Assembly: GCA_030762175.1 (NCBI GenBank)
Contig: CM060834.1
Location: 28,163,501 to 28,227,500, forward strand
Direction of reading: 5' to 3'
Length of the DNA: 64,000 bases
Source of the DNA: Metallyticus violacea
Taxonomy: Eukaryota > Arthropoda > Insecta > Mantodea > Metallyticidae
Shown here: positions 22,281-34,649 of the stretch, piece by piece
How the letters are laid out: the number at the start of each line of letters is the position of its first letter
Numbering within the stretch: position 1 is the first letter of the stretch
The notes under the pieces: model-generated
What the model was told of the DNA's origin: nothing
The model's input: only the letters and a program-made list of their open reading frames with translations
Database searches by the model: none
Program-made: the position numbers and the translations under genes

Positions 22281-25200
22281 TGTCAAGGCAGGGTGAATGG
22301 ACATAATCTTCCAATTTGTATATCGTATCAGAAGGAAGCTTTCTTTGTTGAAAGTTTGTAATTAGATTTCAGTATAAATACGTCAGTGAAATACAGCAGT
22401 GAGAGCACTAGATCCAGCTACCATACCCTCTAATTGCACTTTCGGTTGCATTCTGTCTTCCAATAATTTGTGAGAGGGATTTCGACACAATCGGGCAGTT
22501 GTGTTGTGCAGTCGACAATGAGATTTCTAAATACGGTAATTGTGAAATGGTGAGATATTCATTAAGTCGTCGAATATTCATCTTCAAGGCATGTATCAGG
22601 TACAGAAAGTCGTGTAACAGAACGAAACGATGATTTAGGAGTAAAATTACTGGCAGCCTAATTCCAACCAGAAAAGCATAGTTAGTACCGAGATTTATTA
22701 AAACAAATTTTGTGACTGACGGGGAAAAATCGAAGACTACTCATCAATCTTGCGTTCCAGAATTATTGTCCCTGTTTTAAGGCAGTTTTTTTTTTTGTTT
22801 GGTTTTTTTCCCCACATTTTACAGTTTGTGAATTATCTAGGGGGGGCATTGAAAAATAGAGTTTATTCAACTGACCCTTCACACACTGAAGGAACTTAAA
22901 CAACGTAATGTCTATTACAGATGGGAAACTGAGGCGTGTCAGTGATAATTTCCTAAGAAAATGTGGATTGTGTCTCAGGGAAAATGAGCAATATTTCCTG
23001 CACCTGCTTAAGGAGGGTGAGTACAAAATTTTATTATTTGATATGTTGTACCCAAGGTTTAAAATAGTGAAGCGCTTGAGCGCCTTGAGTATAAGGAATA
23101 AAAGACCGGCGGTAGCGCAGGGTCTAACCATCATGCGGCTGGACCATGCATCGGGCGGGAATTTTAAACTGCTTTCACGGTAATGGTCTCGTTATTTTTT
23201 GATATCCCTATATGATAGGAAATGGTGTGTGGTATAAGCAGAACGTGGTGAAGAATTTTCAACATTTTTCAGGAAAAGAAGCAATCTCAGGGAACTGTAA
23301 TTTTTCTAGTTCTCTATCTAGCACAAAAATAAAAACCATTTCACGTTGTTTATAACAGTTATTTATTATTTAGGCTAATGGAATTGTGACTGGCCACTAT
23401 ATTCCAAATGGATAGATTATACTGTGGTATATGGGGAAATTGTATTGTAGCAGTGTGACGGTTGAAATAGAGGCGACGGTTGAAAATGTAGATGAGTTTA
23501 ATAAGATTACGTAAGAAAATTTGCTTTTACACATGCACAACATAGGGATACACATCTTAACGAATATTAAGAAGATCTAGGGTTAGAACTCGAAGAAAGT
23601 AGACGTGGTACCAATTCTGCTTCGCGAGGGTCACCTGAGTTTGATTTTAAAAAAATTATTGCTTTGTCTACTTTAAGTCATTTAGGATTAATACTCGGCG
23701 GACAAGTAGATCTCAGGACAACTTCATAAATTGTTAATAAATGATGATTTAACTCTGTTAAACGTCTACAATTACGCAGAACACCTTCAGTCCATTATTT
23801 GCCTGATTTTGTGTCATTTTGATTAATGATGTTTAGGATGTTTTTAGATTAATGTTGCAGCTACGCTGCTAGTAACGGCCTCTGATTGTTAGATAGTTAC
23901 AGCCAAACGAGTTAGAGGGGGTGGTGACAATACGATGCTTAAAAGGCTGTAACTATATATGTTATAATATAAAATAACAGTTAGTATACGGTTTGAGCTA
24001 GTCAACCTCAGTAGTACCACTTTATGCACAAAAGAACTAGTCCACAGCATAATTAACTTCAGAAAACATTTGTTAAAGTTAAACATAAATTAAACATCCA
24101 GGAAAGAAACTAACCAATAATCAATATTTAAGTGATATTGCAGCTAGGTCTTCATGCGTATATAAATTTAACGTTTGAATGTCATTAATTGAAGAATGGA
24201 AATATCAAACGTTCTAATTGCCATTTTCCAAATTTTAAAGCAAGCAAAAAACTCTCCATCTTTGTTAGCATTTGACTTATTATACCCAAAATCATTATGA
24301 AGAAATTTTTATTACAAAATTATTTTGTTATATGATGAAAAGTGGGTTGCAAGTGCCACTCAAAGTTTTATTTGGGGTTTTAGAGGGAAATAACTACAAA
24401 CACAACATTCATGATTAACGGAGCATATATTATAATGTCATTAAAGTGCAAAAGTGCAAAAATATATTATAAAAATGTACAGGAAATGCAATCTTTGTAT
24501 TTTCTCCTTGCACTGAGGGGTTGAAATTGATGTCATAAAACTCTCTGTGCTCTTTAGGAAGGAGTGGCAACATAGATGAGAGGTTTTTCTTTTTTCAACT
24601 GGTAAACGGGGTTGATCTTTCAGACGAAGCACAGTTTGCTGAATATCAACCACTGATTTTTCTCTGTTTAAAACTTCAAAAAATCTGCACCTTTCTAATG
24701 GGAGTGAGTTATTTTCGTAGTTTATTTAAGATGAATGAGATCGAGATACTTTAAGTATTGTACATTTTGAAATGATGCACTTATTTAATGTTAACAGTGA
24801 ATCAGCAACATTCTTAAAATCAAAGAAGACTTCATTGAAAGTACATGAAAAGTTTTTATAGCTTTAGTTTAATCTATAATCCTATGTAAATCTTATGGAA
24901 TGAAGGTCTTAGTTACCCTTCTTTTCTCTATGATAGCAAAATGTCTATTGAACTCAAAAATATATAGCTACTTGAAAAGATTTCTAAATTAATAAATAGT
25001 TTCCCTTAAAAACAAATATTATAAGGAGATGGCACTAGAACACCAGATTACAGCATAGCATGTCATTCAGAACTGTGCTGTCTGTTAACGAGTATTTGAA
25101 CTACTTCATTCGTGTATAGGCACTTAGAATACGGCTAGGAATTTGCATCTGGGCACATAGAATGTACTTTTGAAATTAAACGATTAAATTTTAAGTGACA

Positions 25201-26240
25201 CTTAGAACGTTTGGCATTTCCACTCTATAGTTATCGATATAATATCTACATATTTTTGTGATTTGGTCCCTTTCTGCACAATGTGATACAATTCTGCTTA
25301 AACTTGAAACCGGCAGAAAGAAGCGAAACAGTGTTCAAAAGTTTCCTACAGTTTAGACACCCATAAATGGCAGTGCCTTTTCGCAGTTTCTCAGTCCAGC
25401 ACAGTTCATGACTTGTAAATCTTTAGCCGCTAAGCCACGTCATCTACACACCTTACTTTTCATTTCGGAACTAGTTACAAGAGTTGACGTTGACATTAGG
25501 GGGTTTGAGCAGAGAACAACTGCTTTCATAACAAAAGAAAAAGAAAAAAATCAGTCTCGGGGAATAATTTGGAAGGCGAAGAAGAAAATGATACAAAGGA
25601 AATGGCTCCATTCCACCAAGTGATTATACAGTTATGAATACAGTGGTTCACTCGAGGCAACTCAGCAAGAAGTGACATAGCTGAGTGACTAAAACTTTAT
25701 GCAACTCCACCCCCTCCTTCGCCATCCAGCAGAACTTTCCTCGTCTTCCCCATCTCTCGCTGTACATGGTTTTCTTCATTGTGTTATCCCCCGCCCATTT
25801 GCATACATATACAGCGGTTTCCATTCTTGCTCGTACAGAGCGCTCCGTTAGAACTTTAGGGGTAAAAATGATTAAGATTGGTGGCAGGTTTCACCAACCT
25901 TCGTTAATAATATGGGTTCTCTCACCAAGAGTTGTTTGGGAAATGCCTCTATAATTGTAGTGTTTAATTTCTCATAGGCGTTTGTCTGTAAGAACTCTTA
26001 ACAATGCATTTACTCAGCAATAAACAAATTGGAGGGATATTTCGAAGCTGAAGTTATACTTCTTTATTGTCTTGAAGAAGAAATGAATTATAATCAAGTT
26101 TTCCGTAATACCTTTCAAAAATTGGAAAACGAAATGATTCATGTGAAAGACTGACTGACTAGTAGAGACTTCTAGGGACTAGTGTTAATGACTACAAGAA
26201 ATTAGAATACCTGTACTAATAGAAATGATCATTTACTTAC
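22281..26240. other. Long spacer without recognisable genes
   Basis: At 22545-22720 a frame starting MVRYSLSRRIFIFKAC weakly resembles the N-terminal helix of DUF4817-type transposases. It is followed by unassigned AT-rich sequence. Frames at 22763-23183 on both strands overlap and are not recognised. No SINE landmark was found here. Confidence 0.4.
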
Positions 26241-26250
26241 AAGGATCGCC

Positions 26251-27510
26251 CAGAAAGTAATGCCCCACATTTTTTCCCTCTTCATTATTCAATCCACACA
26301 ATGAGAATTACACACATGAAATAATGTTTTACCTACACACCCATTTTCCCACGTAATCTCTTTCCAGTTCTATCGCCCTCATCCAGCGAGACACAAGGGC
26401 GTATATGTCCTGTCGGTACCAATCCTTGTTCTGGCACGAAGCCATTCTTCACTGAGCAAATCACCTCCTTGTCGTCCTCAAAATGTCTTCTTCATTAATG
26501 GCCCAAAAAAGTGGAAGCCTAAGGAAGTTAGGTCAGGACTGTAGGGTGGATGGAGTGACACTATCCAAACCTGTTTCGTGATGTATTCAGAAGTCCTCAA
26601 ACTTGTGTGAGGCCGAGCGTTATTGTGTTGAGTGGAAACATCTCCTAAGTTGTTATGGAGAAGAAGTCGCTGGAAGCGCCTCCTAAGTTTGGTTAATGTG
26701 TTGACGTATGCTTCTGAATTAATGGTACTGCTTCTTGACATCACTTCAATAAATCCTCACAGTCCCAAAATACTGACCATGACCTTACCGGCGGAATTAG
26801 TTGCTTTGAATTTTTTCTTCTGTGCAGAGCGAGGATGATCCCATTTCATCGATTGTCGTTTTGTTTCGAGCTGAAAATGGTGAACCTAGATTTCATCTTC
26901 TGTCACAATATGGGACAAGAATTCCTCCTATTTGCTTCAAAACGTTGCAACAACTCAAAAGAAATCTGTGCGAGATTTGTGTTCCACCGTAAGACAGCGC
27001 GGAACCCATCTTGCAGACACTTTTGAGCAATCAAGATCGCGGATAATTCCTTTGCTGATTGATAGCTTCAGCGCGAACTGCCGATTCGTAATACGTCCAT
27101 CCTTGCGAATGAGAACATCAGCACGCTGTGTGATATCCATGGATGCTCTCCCCACCCGCAGCAAATCTTGGAGCTCCGCCGAATCGCCTTCTGTTGGTCT
27201 CACCTTCTGTGCCCAGCACCAACTATATTTCAGTCGAGTGCAGTTGCTCCATAGACTTCACATAAATGTTTGTGAATATTTCCCAAGTTTCTTTCTCCGC
27301 AGTAAGAATTTCAATGAAGACACGCTGCTTCAAATCTACATCACTTATAGAGGCCATTTTGAAACATTGCTGCAGCTACGCTATCTGTTATAGGAAACGG
27401 AATTTTTTCGCGCGCACTCAGGAAACTTCAACTAATTCATACCTAAAGTTTTGCATTCGCTGCATTGTTATCGGCTGAGGAAAAAAAAAATGTGGGGCAT
27501 TACTTTCTGC
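26251..27510 (-). mobile_element. Mariner element with near-perfect terminal inverted repeats
   Basis: The left end CAGAAAGTAATGCCCCACA followed by a T run (26251-26275) is matched by the reverse complement of the right end (27486-27510), apparently without mismatch over 25 bases. The length, about 1.26 kb, is right for mariner. The transposase relic between them is on the minus strand. Confidence 0.9.
26460..27358 (-). pseudogene. Mariner transposase, inactivated
   Basis: A plausible start is the ATG at 27358, giving MASISDVDLKQRVFIEILTA. The frame 27203-26955 holds the HTH part ITQRADVLIRKDGRITNRQF and LSISKG, then DCSKVSARWVPRCLT. A VTEDE-like first catalytic block is near 26900 in another frame. 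The frame 26744-26478 gives QHNNARPHTSL, where the second catalytic aspartate is asparagine, and HPPYSPDLTSLGFHFFGPL, where the third is glycine. Several frameshifts and stops separate these pieces. Intact mariner transposase is about 345 residues. Two of three catalytic residues are gone, so it is dead, although the ends are well kept. Confidence 0.82.
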
Positions 27511-28411
27511 GTAAATTCACGCAGTAATTACTTATTGGAATATGATTTTATGCTACTGGACGTTACCAAATTGTCCAGGTGATATTTCTAGTGCATCTGA
27601 ATATTTTATATTTACGTAGGCAATAGCTAGTACTATATAAATGCTGCCCAATATATAATGTAACATTCCACAAGGCATAATGAAGGAGATATCTTAAGAT
27701 CTCTCGGGTCAAATGGGACACATTGCCAGTACCAGTGAAATCAACTAAAGAACCTATTGTTTTTCGCGATCTGTACATGAAGTCATCTTCTTCCCTCCTT
27801 ACCCCTTCCTTTCCTACGTTTCCGTAGCTTGAAGGATAGCTTACTAGCCTATTGAGTGAGCTCCTAGACACTGATAAACTTTTCTTTCGATAAAACGCAA
27901 CAAATGGATCCCAGTTAGGGTACATTTTCTGTATTGTAATTCTTAAGTATCTGCCGGGCCTTCTTCACTGTGTGTACCCGGTACCCCAGGTATTGTGTAT
28001 TAGCAAAAGATTTTGTTTAATTACTAGCTTGACTCAAGGTATATTTTATAATTACTGCTAGAACAAGGTATTAGAAAATGATAATTTTATGTTTTTTTAA
28101 AATGCAAGGCATTGTTGTATTTTTGTTTTGTAATTATTTGGTCAAGAGTTAATATATTCTCATTAATTAAATGGGCCAAACTTTTCAAGATTTATTACAT
28201 GAGCTTTGTGATTTAAAGTTTGCATTTAAATGTTTTAATCATATTACTATGTCCTCCTTACAAGGATAAGTCTCTCGCATTTCTTATTTTGATGGTATGA
28301 CAGTGACGAAAATCCCTTTTTACACACATACATTGTTGAAAAAACTATTTATCTCTTTGGGAGGTACCACACGATAAAACATTGTGCAGCAAAATGTCTG
28401 AGAACTCTTCG
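27511..28411. other. Spacer
   Basis: A 120-codon minus-strand frame at 27563-27925 is not recognised. The remainder is AT-rich. Confidence 0.4.
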
Positions 28412-28453
28412 ATATAGTTTATAGAGTTATATATATACCTCTATAAACTATAT
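28412..28453. repeat. Perfect 15-bp inverted repeat
   Basis: ATATAGTTTATAGAG (28412-28426) and CTCTATAAACTATAT (28439-28453) are exact reverse complements separated by 12 bases, and could form a small hairpin or cruciform. It lies directly before a TA/GA/G tract. Confidence 0.9.
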
Positions 28454-28455
28454 AT

Positions 28456-28456
28456 A

Positions 28457-28504
<48 letters not shown>

Positions 28505-28512
28505 GGGGGGGG
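28456..28512. repeat. Compound TA / GA / G microsatellite
   Basis: A TA array runs to 28486, then (AG)n, then nine G. Confidence 0.9.
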
Positions 28513-29668
28513 TGATGTCATTAATATCTGGCGGATACTTAAGTTTTTGATTGTCAAGCTTCGTAAGATATTTCAGAAAATGTATGTGCAAATGCTCTAT
28601 TATACCGAATTCAGTGTACATATGTTTTTCAATCAAAACCCATCAGTCTATACATTAAACAAGTTTGGATGTCAATAACAAACGCACACAGCTCATCCAA
28701 TAAACTGGAAAGCGAACGAAAGAGACTATGGAGTTAGGCCAGCTTGAGAGCTGAAAACGAATGAAGCAGAAAAAGTCTAAAAGTAGAGGAAGATTTATCT
28801 TTTATCAGATGATAGCTACAATCATCATCTCAATGTATACATCTTTACATCTCTTCTTTCTGCGCGGAAGTCAGAAGTTCTAGCCTGGAGCCAATGATGC
28901 TATATATTTTTTAAAGATAAATAACTAGTTTAAGAATCACGACAAAAACAGTGGAGGCCAATGAATTTTCCAGGAGTAAAAAAAATCAGGAAGACCTGGT
29001 CTCTTCTCACGGATGCTAAAATTACCGTTTGTTATGAGAAGGTAGCACTATATGTAAATATTACTGATATGATCCAAGGAATACTCCTGGAATATATTTT
29101 GTGTCAAAAACCAGGCCAAATTAGTGATGGTTACTTAATTTCCTCCGCGGAGAAAATGAGTAATTCTTGAAACGTTGTTGTTAGAATGAATCATGTTCAA
29201 TTTGGAGTACTTTAATAATAAACCTTAAAAATATTCACCGATCTCGGACATAACTCTTTGAAACTCTTTATACTCTGCCTCAACATCGAGTCTCATTGTC
29301 TACCGATGTTCCTGAGACTGTATACCATCGCGATCAAGCCTGCAAGAAACACCTGCGCTAGTGTTTCATGTTCTTTATCTGTCATAGATCTCTCACCACT
29401 AGGGAAATTTTCACTTTCAGAAAGAGATGGAGGTGTGCTAAAGTCAGGTCAGATGACAATATAGTCAGGAAATTTAATTTTATTTCATTATTTTTTGCCG
29501 CTGCAATCCCTCGACAGCTGACTTAATAAATCCGACCTTTTCTTCTAGAGTACTGATGGTTAGTAAGTAACGCTTGTAATACCAGAAGAAATAGAATTAA
29601 TCAGCAAGCAGAATGCCTTATATATACAAGAAAATTCAAACTATAATCTTTCTGGCCGACTTTTTAGA
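28513..29668. other. Spacer
   Basis: Short frames at 28961-29170 and 29258-29464 are not recognised. Confidence 0.4.
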
Positions 29669-29995
29669 TACGAGAGTAGGTCTATAAGTTACCGGCCTAA
29701 CCATTTTCTAGGTATGATGAAGACAAAAACTATATTTCACTTTTCAATACAGTTACCCTTTATTGCAATACACTTCTCACATCTTTGAATTGACATTTCA
29801 GTCCACCCATCCCCTCAAATGGTCAGAAGTCTTCTCTGCAAAATAGGCATAAACAGCATCCATCACTTCCCCGTCAAACTTAAAATTCTTCCTCGAAGGT
29901 CCTTCTTGAGTTTTGAGAAGAGGAAATAGTCACTGGGGGCTAGATGTGGGTGGATGGTCGATCTGCTTGAAGCCGCATTTCTTCACAGCATCTCC
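29669..29995 (-). mobile_element. Truncated mariner, relative of 4864-6072
   Basis: Starts with TACGAGAGTAGGTCTATAAG, the same terminus as 4864, and continues with the same internal sequence (taaccattttctaggt, ttgcaatacacttctcacat, tcttcctcgaaggtccttct) to a point matching about 5190 of the first copy. It then stops abruptly. Only the end coding for the transposase C terminus remains. A small deletion removes the tggactgtagg-type stretch. Confidence 0.85.
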
Positions 29996-31127
29996 CAACC
30001 ACCAGGTTATATGTATGATAAAGGACCCCTAAAGTTAATTCCTAATTTTCAAAATTGCATGTGTACTAAATCTTCATCTTTATACTTCTTTTCCACTTAT
30101 ACCTTACTTTTCTGAAAAATTCTATCTTATTCATTTTCTCTATCGTCGTTTCTGATAACATTTTTGTTGCCACTATTTCTTGTTGTAATTTTCCATCTCA
30201 AATACTGTACTTCCACATTTTTACCATTTCACATTAAATTAAACAATAGAACCGCCTTCCACTTTCTCACACCTAATGCATCCTTCTTCACAATTTATCC
30301 TTAGTCCTTTTAAAAATAGTTACCCTGCAAAACCTACTTTTCCAAACAGAAGTAGTGGCGATGAAAGACTCGGTTCATTGTATCATTTGGTTTATCCTAA
30401 ATCCCCTGTGGTTGGAATCCATGATGTAAAAGATTTATAGGGATCAGGATTGGGGTCCAGCCATTTGCGTTGTTAGCTGTAGGAAGAAGGAGGAAATAAG
30501 TGAGTACTTTTTCGGTAATAATATGTCTTCAATAATATGTCTTATGTTTAACATTTTGATAGCATCTGCAAGAAGTAACACTCAAATAATCGGCATAATG
30601 CCTTAAGTTGATAAAATACTCAAGACAACAGTGTAGATGTTACCTTTTGATATATAACTGCAAGTAAGTTGTGTGAAGCCAAGGATTCTGTGCCAAAAAT
30701 ATGATGCATGCTTGGTTTAAAAGAAAAATTCTAATCAAGAAACAATGACTAATTATATATATCAAACAATAATTAATAATAAATACCTACATAACGAAGT
30801 GTGAAAAGTGTTTGAACAGGCAGTTAGAGAATCATAGTGGTTCATTGGGGAGAGTAAACGTCTTTTTAATGTGTGCTTTTGTCAAATGTGTACATACCTT
30901 GTTTGTGATTGTTACATTACTGAATCCTCAGTTTCGCTTTTTCCGGCGATCAAATGAATGGGTGAATAGTCGCTCCTTGCCTCATCTACTCGCCCAGCAT
31001 AACCATAAGGAAGTTTCTTTGCTCTTGACTGACGTTCATATGAAAAGAACTAATGATTATTCCCTGAAGTTTACAAACCATTCCAATGAATGGCTGTTTA
31101 AAAGGAAATAAACCAAAATGAGATTGA
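29996..31127. other. Spacer
   Basis: AT-rich. A 99-codon plus-strand frame at 30812-31111 has no recognisable family. Confidence 0.4.
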
Positions 31128-31142
31128 TCCTCTAACAACTAA

Positions 31143-31409
31143 TTTATTTTTGATTGATTTTATTTAAGGACGCTCTTTAACATCTCAGATCATCAGCGTC
31201 CCATTCAACTCAGGGAGTGAAACGGGTGACAAATTTTACTCACAGGCCTCTCTTTCAGGCTTGAGGCTCTTTTTCGTGCCGTAAATGTACGACATGGGAC
31301 CCACGCTTTACTTCCCTTCCGAAGGAAGCCATACTTAAGATTTTACGCCCGAAAAAAAACATCCGTCCTGGCCGGGTTCGAATCCGCGTTCTTGGGTTTA
31401 GGTGGCAAG
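31143..31409 (-). mobile_element. SINE-B copy 2, young-looking insertion
   Basis: Minus-strand SINE-B whose 3' end (taaggacgctctttaacatc) is at the left and whose tRNA-like head (gtcctggccgggttcgaatc) is at the right. The head is cut at acttgcc, so about 35 bases of the 5' end are missing relative to copy 1. It is flanked by an exact 15-base duplication, tcctctaacaactaa, at 31128-31142 and 31410-31424. Exact duplications indicate a fairly recent insertion. Confidence 0.9.
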
Positions 31410-31424
31410 TCCTCTAACAACTAA

Positions 31425-31911
31425 AGATATATTTCGCAACTATGTCATTATCGACGATAGGAACGATTAGTCAGAAAAATATTCATTTACTGAAAACAAA
31501 AGCAATCCGTTAAAAGACAGAAGAAAGCGTTTTTCATTTACTACAGCAAGACTATTTAGAACCTACAGACACAGAATGTATTTATTCAATACACCCCCTA
31601 TCACTTTAATCTATCCTGTGTGGCGAAGGGACCGTTTTGTAACCGACCTGTATGAGGGTACCTACTTAACACTTTAATCCTCCGGTTTTTACTCTATTCA
31701 GTTTAATTCCTATACAATAAGAAGAAATGCATTATTCTTTGCATCTTAGCAATTGTGGTTAAAAAAATACAAACACACACTATTTAATTATATGACAGTA
31801 GTTGATTTATTTACAATTTTTAGGGTGATTACAACAACCGCATTGTTCCAAGCTAATAGTTGTTCAGAAAGCTAAAATAAAAGCACTCCTTCACATTTTA
31901 ATCTTTCAAAT
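31425..31911. other. Spacer between two SINE-B copies
   Basis: AT-rich, about 500 bases, no coding signal. Confidence 0.5.
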
Positions 31912-31929
31912 GGTAATTTTAAAATGATG

Positions 31930-32222
31930 GTGGTCGGTCCTGGTGGTGTAGTGATAGCCATACTTGCCTTCTAAACCCAAGATCGCGGGTTCAAACCCGG
32001 CCAGGATCGATGGATTTTTTTCGCGCATTAAAATCCAAAATATGACTTCCTTCGGAAGGGAAGTAAAGCCGTGGGTTCCGTGTCGTACATTTACGACACG
32101 ATAAAGAATCTCAAACCTGAAAGAAGAGTCCTCTGAGCAAAATTTATCGGCCGTTTCACGCCCTGAAAGAATGGTACACTGATGACCTGAGATGTTAAAG
32201 AGCGCCCGTAAATAAACCAAAA
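31930..32222 (+). mobile_element. SINE-B copy 1 (full length)
   Basis: Starts with a complete tRNA-like head (31936-32008), then the family body: ttccttcggaagggaagtaa, tgtcgtacatttacgacacg, a ctgatgacctgagatgttaa block, and the end agagcgcccgtaaataaacc plus an A run. A weak flanking duplication, atggtaatt (31910-31918) and acggtaatt (32233-32241), is possible. Confidence 0.85.
31936..32008 (+). promoter_or_regulatory. tRNA-like head of SINE-B with internal Pol III promoter
   Basis: Exactly 73 bases lie between GGTCCTG and CAGGATC, which pair as a seven-base acceptor stem with one G-T pair. The A-box-like GGTGTAGTGATAG and B-box-like GGGTTCAAACC are at the expected spacing. The anticodon arm is imperfect and the SINE body continues straight on, so this is the promoter of a SINE rather than a tRNA gene. 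Confidence 0.65.
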
Positions 32223-32996
32223 AAAAATTATGACGGTAATTGTTTTGATTTATTAATATAGTGGATAATTATGCAAAAAAGTGTGTAGAACTTCAAACTT
32301 ACCTAAAATATTATTTTGAATATTGGTTTAGCCCATTCTTATGTTCTAATGCAACTAAGTATAGTAAAAAGTTCAGTTTTGCTAAAACTTTGTTGATGCA
32401 ATCCAACCATTAAACACGTGTCTTATGACGCTATATACTGTGCACAATTAGCCTAATTCCAGCACTGGTTACCTAGCAACCAGTATTCCATGAAGTCATC
32501 ACCGCCTTCACAACACAATTTCATACAACCTACCTGTAAGAAAAAGCTAAAATTATCGTCCTAACAAGCATACCAACATTCAAACACGAGAATAATTTTA
32601 ATAAGCAAATGTTTTGAAACTACAAAAACAAAGTAAGTTATTAATCGTCATAAATTAACTTGCATTATCTGGGAAAAATTGAAAATGCAATTAATTAATT
32701 AATCACGTTACAATTTCTTTCATTCAAAACATTAATCTTGAACCAATACTAATCTCTATTATACTAACAGAAAACTTCCTTGACTTTACTACATTGATTT
32801 TACAGTTACTTTGCTTGGTAAATATTAGAAGTAAAATCAATTACATTAAAATATTATTCCTGAGTCATTACTGATATCTAATGCATTAGCATTTAGCCTT
32901 ATCACTGTTAATAAACGTTATATCATATATTTACAGCTCTGAAAAATATGCCAACAAGATTTATTCATTAAGTGAACTAACGTGTTTCTCTTTTCT
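32223..32996. other. AT-rich spacer
   Basis: No features recognised. Confidence 0.5.
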
Positions 32997-33224
32997 TCAT
33001 GTACATAACTTGTCATATTCCTTTTCATTTACATTTTTCGATTTTTGAGTAATTAACAAATCCTCAGCTACCTCAACTTCCTTTATAACATTTTCAGGAA
33101 TAATGTCCATATTTTCAATATCGGATATTGCGGAATCAGCATCCATTTGAATTCTTCGAAACAAAAACAAAATAACATCGTCATAGAAACGTGTACTAAG
33201 AAACCATGCAATATAATACATCAT
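32997..33224 (-). CDS. Unrecognised 75-codon frame, acidic
   Basis: An inner ATG gives MDADSAISDIENMDIIPENV followed by a Glu/Lys-rich end with no stop until CT. The upstream part, rich in Phe/Leu/Ile, may be noncoding. Composition is unlike the surrounding AT-rich noise and resembles the acidic start of some transposase or nuclear proteins, but I do not recognise a family and see no splice-site pair or second exon. It may be chance or a small relic. Confidence 0.2.
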   Translation of the reverse strand: MMYYIAWFLSTRFYDDVILFLFRRIQMDADSAISDIENMDIIPENVIKEVEVAEDLLITQKSKNVNEKEYDKLCT

Positions 33225-33473
33225 ATTTACTATGTCATAACATAATATTTTGCAAATGTTAATACTTTTTAGAAATATTTCATGCTAAAATTGCATAAAA
33301 CGTTGTATAACATTATGTCGTGTCACAATTACCAAGAATATACACTATAATTACATAAATAACTAATCTTTCAGTACAAAAGATTGCTCACCTAGAGTTT
33401 GAATTTCTACATATTTAAAGATTTTTTTAACGTTTAGGATCAAAATGTAATTGTAAGAAAGCTATGGTTTTAA
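33225..33473. other. AT-rich spacer
   Basis: Nothing recognised. Confidence 0.5.
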
Positions 33474-33483
33474 CATTACAATC

Positions 33484-33736
33484 GGCACCGACTTGTGAGT
33501 GGGAGGTCTCGAGTTTGATTTCCGCCAGGACCATTCTCCCACACTGAGGTTTTTATCCAGGTTTTCCTCAGTCATAAATGACAAATGCAAGGGAGGTACC
33601 CTGAATTTTGGCCTGGAAAGTTTTCTTCCTTTAAAAAAATCCTTTCTCAATGTATCATTTTATCTCCTGTATCAACAATGTCTCACCCCCTATGACACCT
33701 CGGTAATAAAACGCGTTTTAAAGACTGTTAAAAAAG
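33484..33736 (+). mobile_element. SINE-A copy 5
   Basis: Plus-strand SINE-A with the head shortened at the extreme 5' end (starts in ggcaccgacttgtgagtggg). The B box is degenerate (gagtttgatttccgccag). The body has gggaggtaccctgaattttg and the end is acgcgttttaaagactgtta plus an A run. Probable duplication cattacaatc (33474-33483) and caatgcaatc (33737-33746). More diverged than the other copies. Confidence 0.8.
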
Positions 33737-33746
33737 CAATGCAATC

Positions 33747-34645
33747 AAGAAACAATAGAACAACAAGAATCTCCCCAACCAAAGAAATATTTTTGGACAA
33801 AGATGAAATAATTTTGATAGACCATTAGAACGAGCTGAAAGTGTGACGATAGGTGATTACTGTTCAGTATTAAAAAACAGAAATGCGAAACAGGAAAGCT
33901 GTAGTGAAAGCTATGGCATACTTTTAAAATTTGAGAGTTTCCTATAATACAGTGCACCGTTCACAAATGCCTTAATTGGCTTTATTGACCATTACCTATA
34001 TCCCTAGTTGAAAGAAAATACATTTTTAACACACGTAGAGCGGTTTACGGGTGATGGATGCTCTATGACTTGTGCAAATTGTAAACCCAGAATATTATCA
34101 TGTTGAGAAAATAAATAAATTAGGGTGCACTAACTTTTCCATATTAAGCAAGGGCTCCTTATTCTAACCTCATATATATTTGTAGATTCTCAATTAATGT
34201 TCACAGATGTAGCAGAATGCTGTATACATTTGCATGTCCAGTAAAGTAGCTTGTGACGTAATAATAACGTACGTGATATGCTTCGCATGATTGACCAAGG
34301 TGACCCTGAGGGTAAAAGTATCTTGCAAAATCATGGACTTGTCTAATATTAAGACCTTCGTAATAGATTGATCTCTGGGGAGAGGGGAAAAAAAAGCACT
34401 TAAGTGTAAGATTTATGGATGCAAACTTTCCAAGGGAGCAGCATCACTCTGGATACTTGAAAAAGAGAGAATCTTAAACGGATCTCTCTAGTCACTAAAG
34501 CATTTGATTGTACTATCCATGAAATTCTAATTGGAAAATCAACCTTTTCTAGGCATTTTCTGCCTCATTTCTTCCGTGGACAATTGAAAAAATAGACACT
34601 GTTTAAAAATTATTAGTGTATTACTCTTAATTGTGGAATTATTGA
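33747..34645. other. Spacer
   Basis: No recognisable feature. Confidence 0.4.
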
Positions 34646-34649
34646 CATG

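Noticed and set aside
23105..23170. tRNA-like GGCGGTAGCGCAGGGTCTAA segment
   Set aside because: A-box resemblance only; no B box at proper spacing and no second copy in the window.
31936..32008. A tRNA gene
   Set aside because: Length and acceptor stem fit, but the anticodon arm is poor and the sequence runs straight into a SINE body with dispersed copies.
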